Assembly (NCBI GenBank): GCA_003645825.1
Contig: QNCQ01000092.1
Span: 1-6,831, forward strand
Direction: 5' to 3'
DNA from: Fidelibacterota bacterium
GTDB lineage: Bacteria > Fidelibacterota > UBA2242 > B5-G15
DNA length: 6,831 nucleotides
Shown here: positions 6,386 through 6,831 of the stretch, in pieces
Layout of the letters: every line of letters begins with the position of its first letter
Position numbering within the stretch: the stretch's first letter is position 1
Program-made: the position numbers and the translations under genes
The notes under the pieces: generated by a model
What the model was told of the DNA's origin: nothing
The model's database searches: none
The model's input: the letters and a program-made list of their open reading frames with translations, nothing else

Positions 6386-6831
6386 ATGAAAGTATGTAAA
6401 TCAGTGCAAGCAATTTTACTTCTGGTGAACCTGATATTACTGACGAATTGTACTGAAAACTTTAATGATGACAACTTTGAAAGAGATATAAATTTTAATA
6501 AAAGGTGGAAATTTCTTAGATGTGGTACAAATACCATTGATAGTAATTTTTATCGTATTGATTTCGACGATGGTAAATGGGAAACAGTTGAGCTACCGCA
6601 TTCACCGAAGATAGAACCGCTTGTCGTTAACAATCAATGGCAGGGTATATGCTGGTATAGAAAAAAATTTAATATAGATAAAAAGTATTCCAACAGTAAG
6701 ATTTTTATAGAATTCGAGGGGGCAATGCAGGTAGCTAATGTCTGGGTAAACGGTACGTACAAAGTTACTAATTACGGTGGTTATTTGCCATTCATAATCG
6801 ATATAACTGATGATATTTATTTCGACAAAGA
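6386..6831 (+). CDS. GH2-family beta-galactosidase-type lipoprotein, N-terminal part (3' truncated)
   Basis: The first 148 residues are in the window. Residues 1-21 are a signal peptide ending LILLTNC, with C22 as the likely lipidated cysteine; Asn at -1 is unusual for a lipobox. From about residue 32 there is the sugar-binding jelly-roll domain of glycoside hydrolase family 2: FNKRWKF, W-E-T-VELPHSP with LPH at 70-72, then IEPLVVNNQWQGICWYRKKF with WYR at 90-92, FEGA ending at 113, VWVNG at 119-123, and GGYLPFIIDIT. The Ig-like and catalytic barrel domains should follow beyond the window edge, so the catalytic residues cannot be checked. GH2 also includes beta-glucuronidases and beta-mannosidases. 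The galactanase gene 37 bases upstream makes beta-galactosidase acting on galacto-oligosaccharides the best reading. Lipidation would place it on a membrane facing the periplasm or outside, finishing what the GH53 enzyme begins. Confidence 0.85.
   Translation, partial: MKVCKSVQAILLLVNLILLTNCTENFNDDNFERDINFNKRWKFLRCGTNTIDSNFYRIDFDDGKWETVELPHSPKIEPLVVNNQWQGICWYRKKFNIDKKYSNSKIFIEFEGAMQVANVWVNGTYKVTNYGGYLPFIIDITDDIYFDK

Noticed and set aside
6093..6537. Minus-strand ORFs opposite the galactanase tail and the GH2 start
   Set aside because: They overlap confidently identified T9SS and GH2 coding sequence on the + strand and have no features of their own.
1..6831. CRISPR arrays, tRNA or rRNA genes, insertion sequences
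   Set aside because: Nearly every base is accounted for by five co-oriented genes; I saw no short regularly spaced repeats, no tRNA-like cloverleaf and no transposase or terminal inverted repeats.

Overview
The window is an AT-rich stretch, tightly packed with genes all on the + strand. It looks like part of a polysaccharide-utilisation locus aimed at pectic beta-1,4-galactan (type I arabinogalactan). The organism is most likely a member of the Bacteroidota/FCB superphylum. Three things point there: two proteins end in type IX secretion system (T9SS) type A sorting domains with the YPNPFN motif, a PorV/PorQ-like outer-membrane protein is encoded, and a GH2 enzyme carries a lipoprotein signal. 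A large secreted protein with a 'VPNPYV' FlgD-like tail followed directly by a PorV-like gene, with no SusD homologue in view, suggests a non-Bacteroidales lineage (Ignavibacteriota, Calditrichota, KSB1 or Marinimicrobia type). The window holds no rRNA or other marker that would fix the phylum.

Layout: (1) 1-930, the C-terminal end of a large surface or secreted protein cut by the window edge. (2) 943-1971, a PorV/PorQ-family outer-membrane barrel protein. (3) 1990-4038, a secreted protein with no recognisable catalytic domain, built from about four beta-sandwich-like modules plus a T9SS tail. (4) 4108-6348, a three-part enzyme: GH53 endo-beta-1,4-galactanase, two modules homologous to the first two modules of gene 3, and a T9SS tail. 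(5) 6386-6831, the start of a GH2 beta-galactosidase-type lipoprotein that runs off the right edge. Gaps are 12, 18, 69 and 37 bases. The 69-base gap between genes 3 and 4 holds a strong GC-rich hairpin followed by six T's, ending directly before the ribosome-binding site of gene 4. It is therefore either a partial terminator that sets the enzyme to binding-protein ratio, or an attenuator.

Inferred working model: genes 1 and 2 belong to the surface export/uptake machinery. The gene 3 protein binds the glycan at the cell surface, and the GH53 enzyme, tethered to the same ligand by the same module pair, cuts galactan into oligosaccharides. The GH2 lipoprotein then releases galactose. The most novel elements are the shared, unnamed two-module unit in genes 3 and 4, the SusD-less architecture, and the hairpin in front of the galactanase gene.
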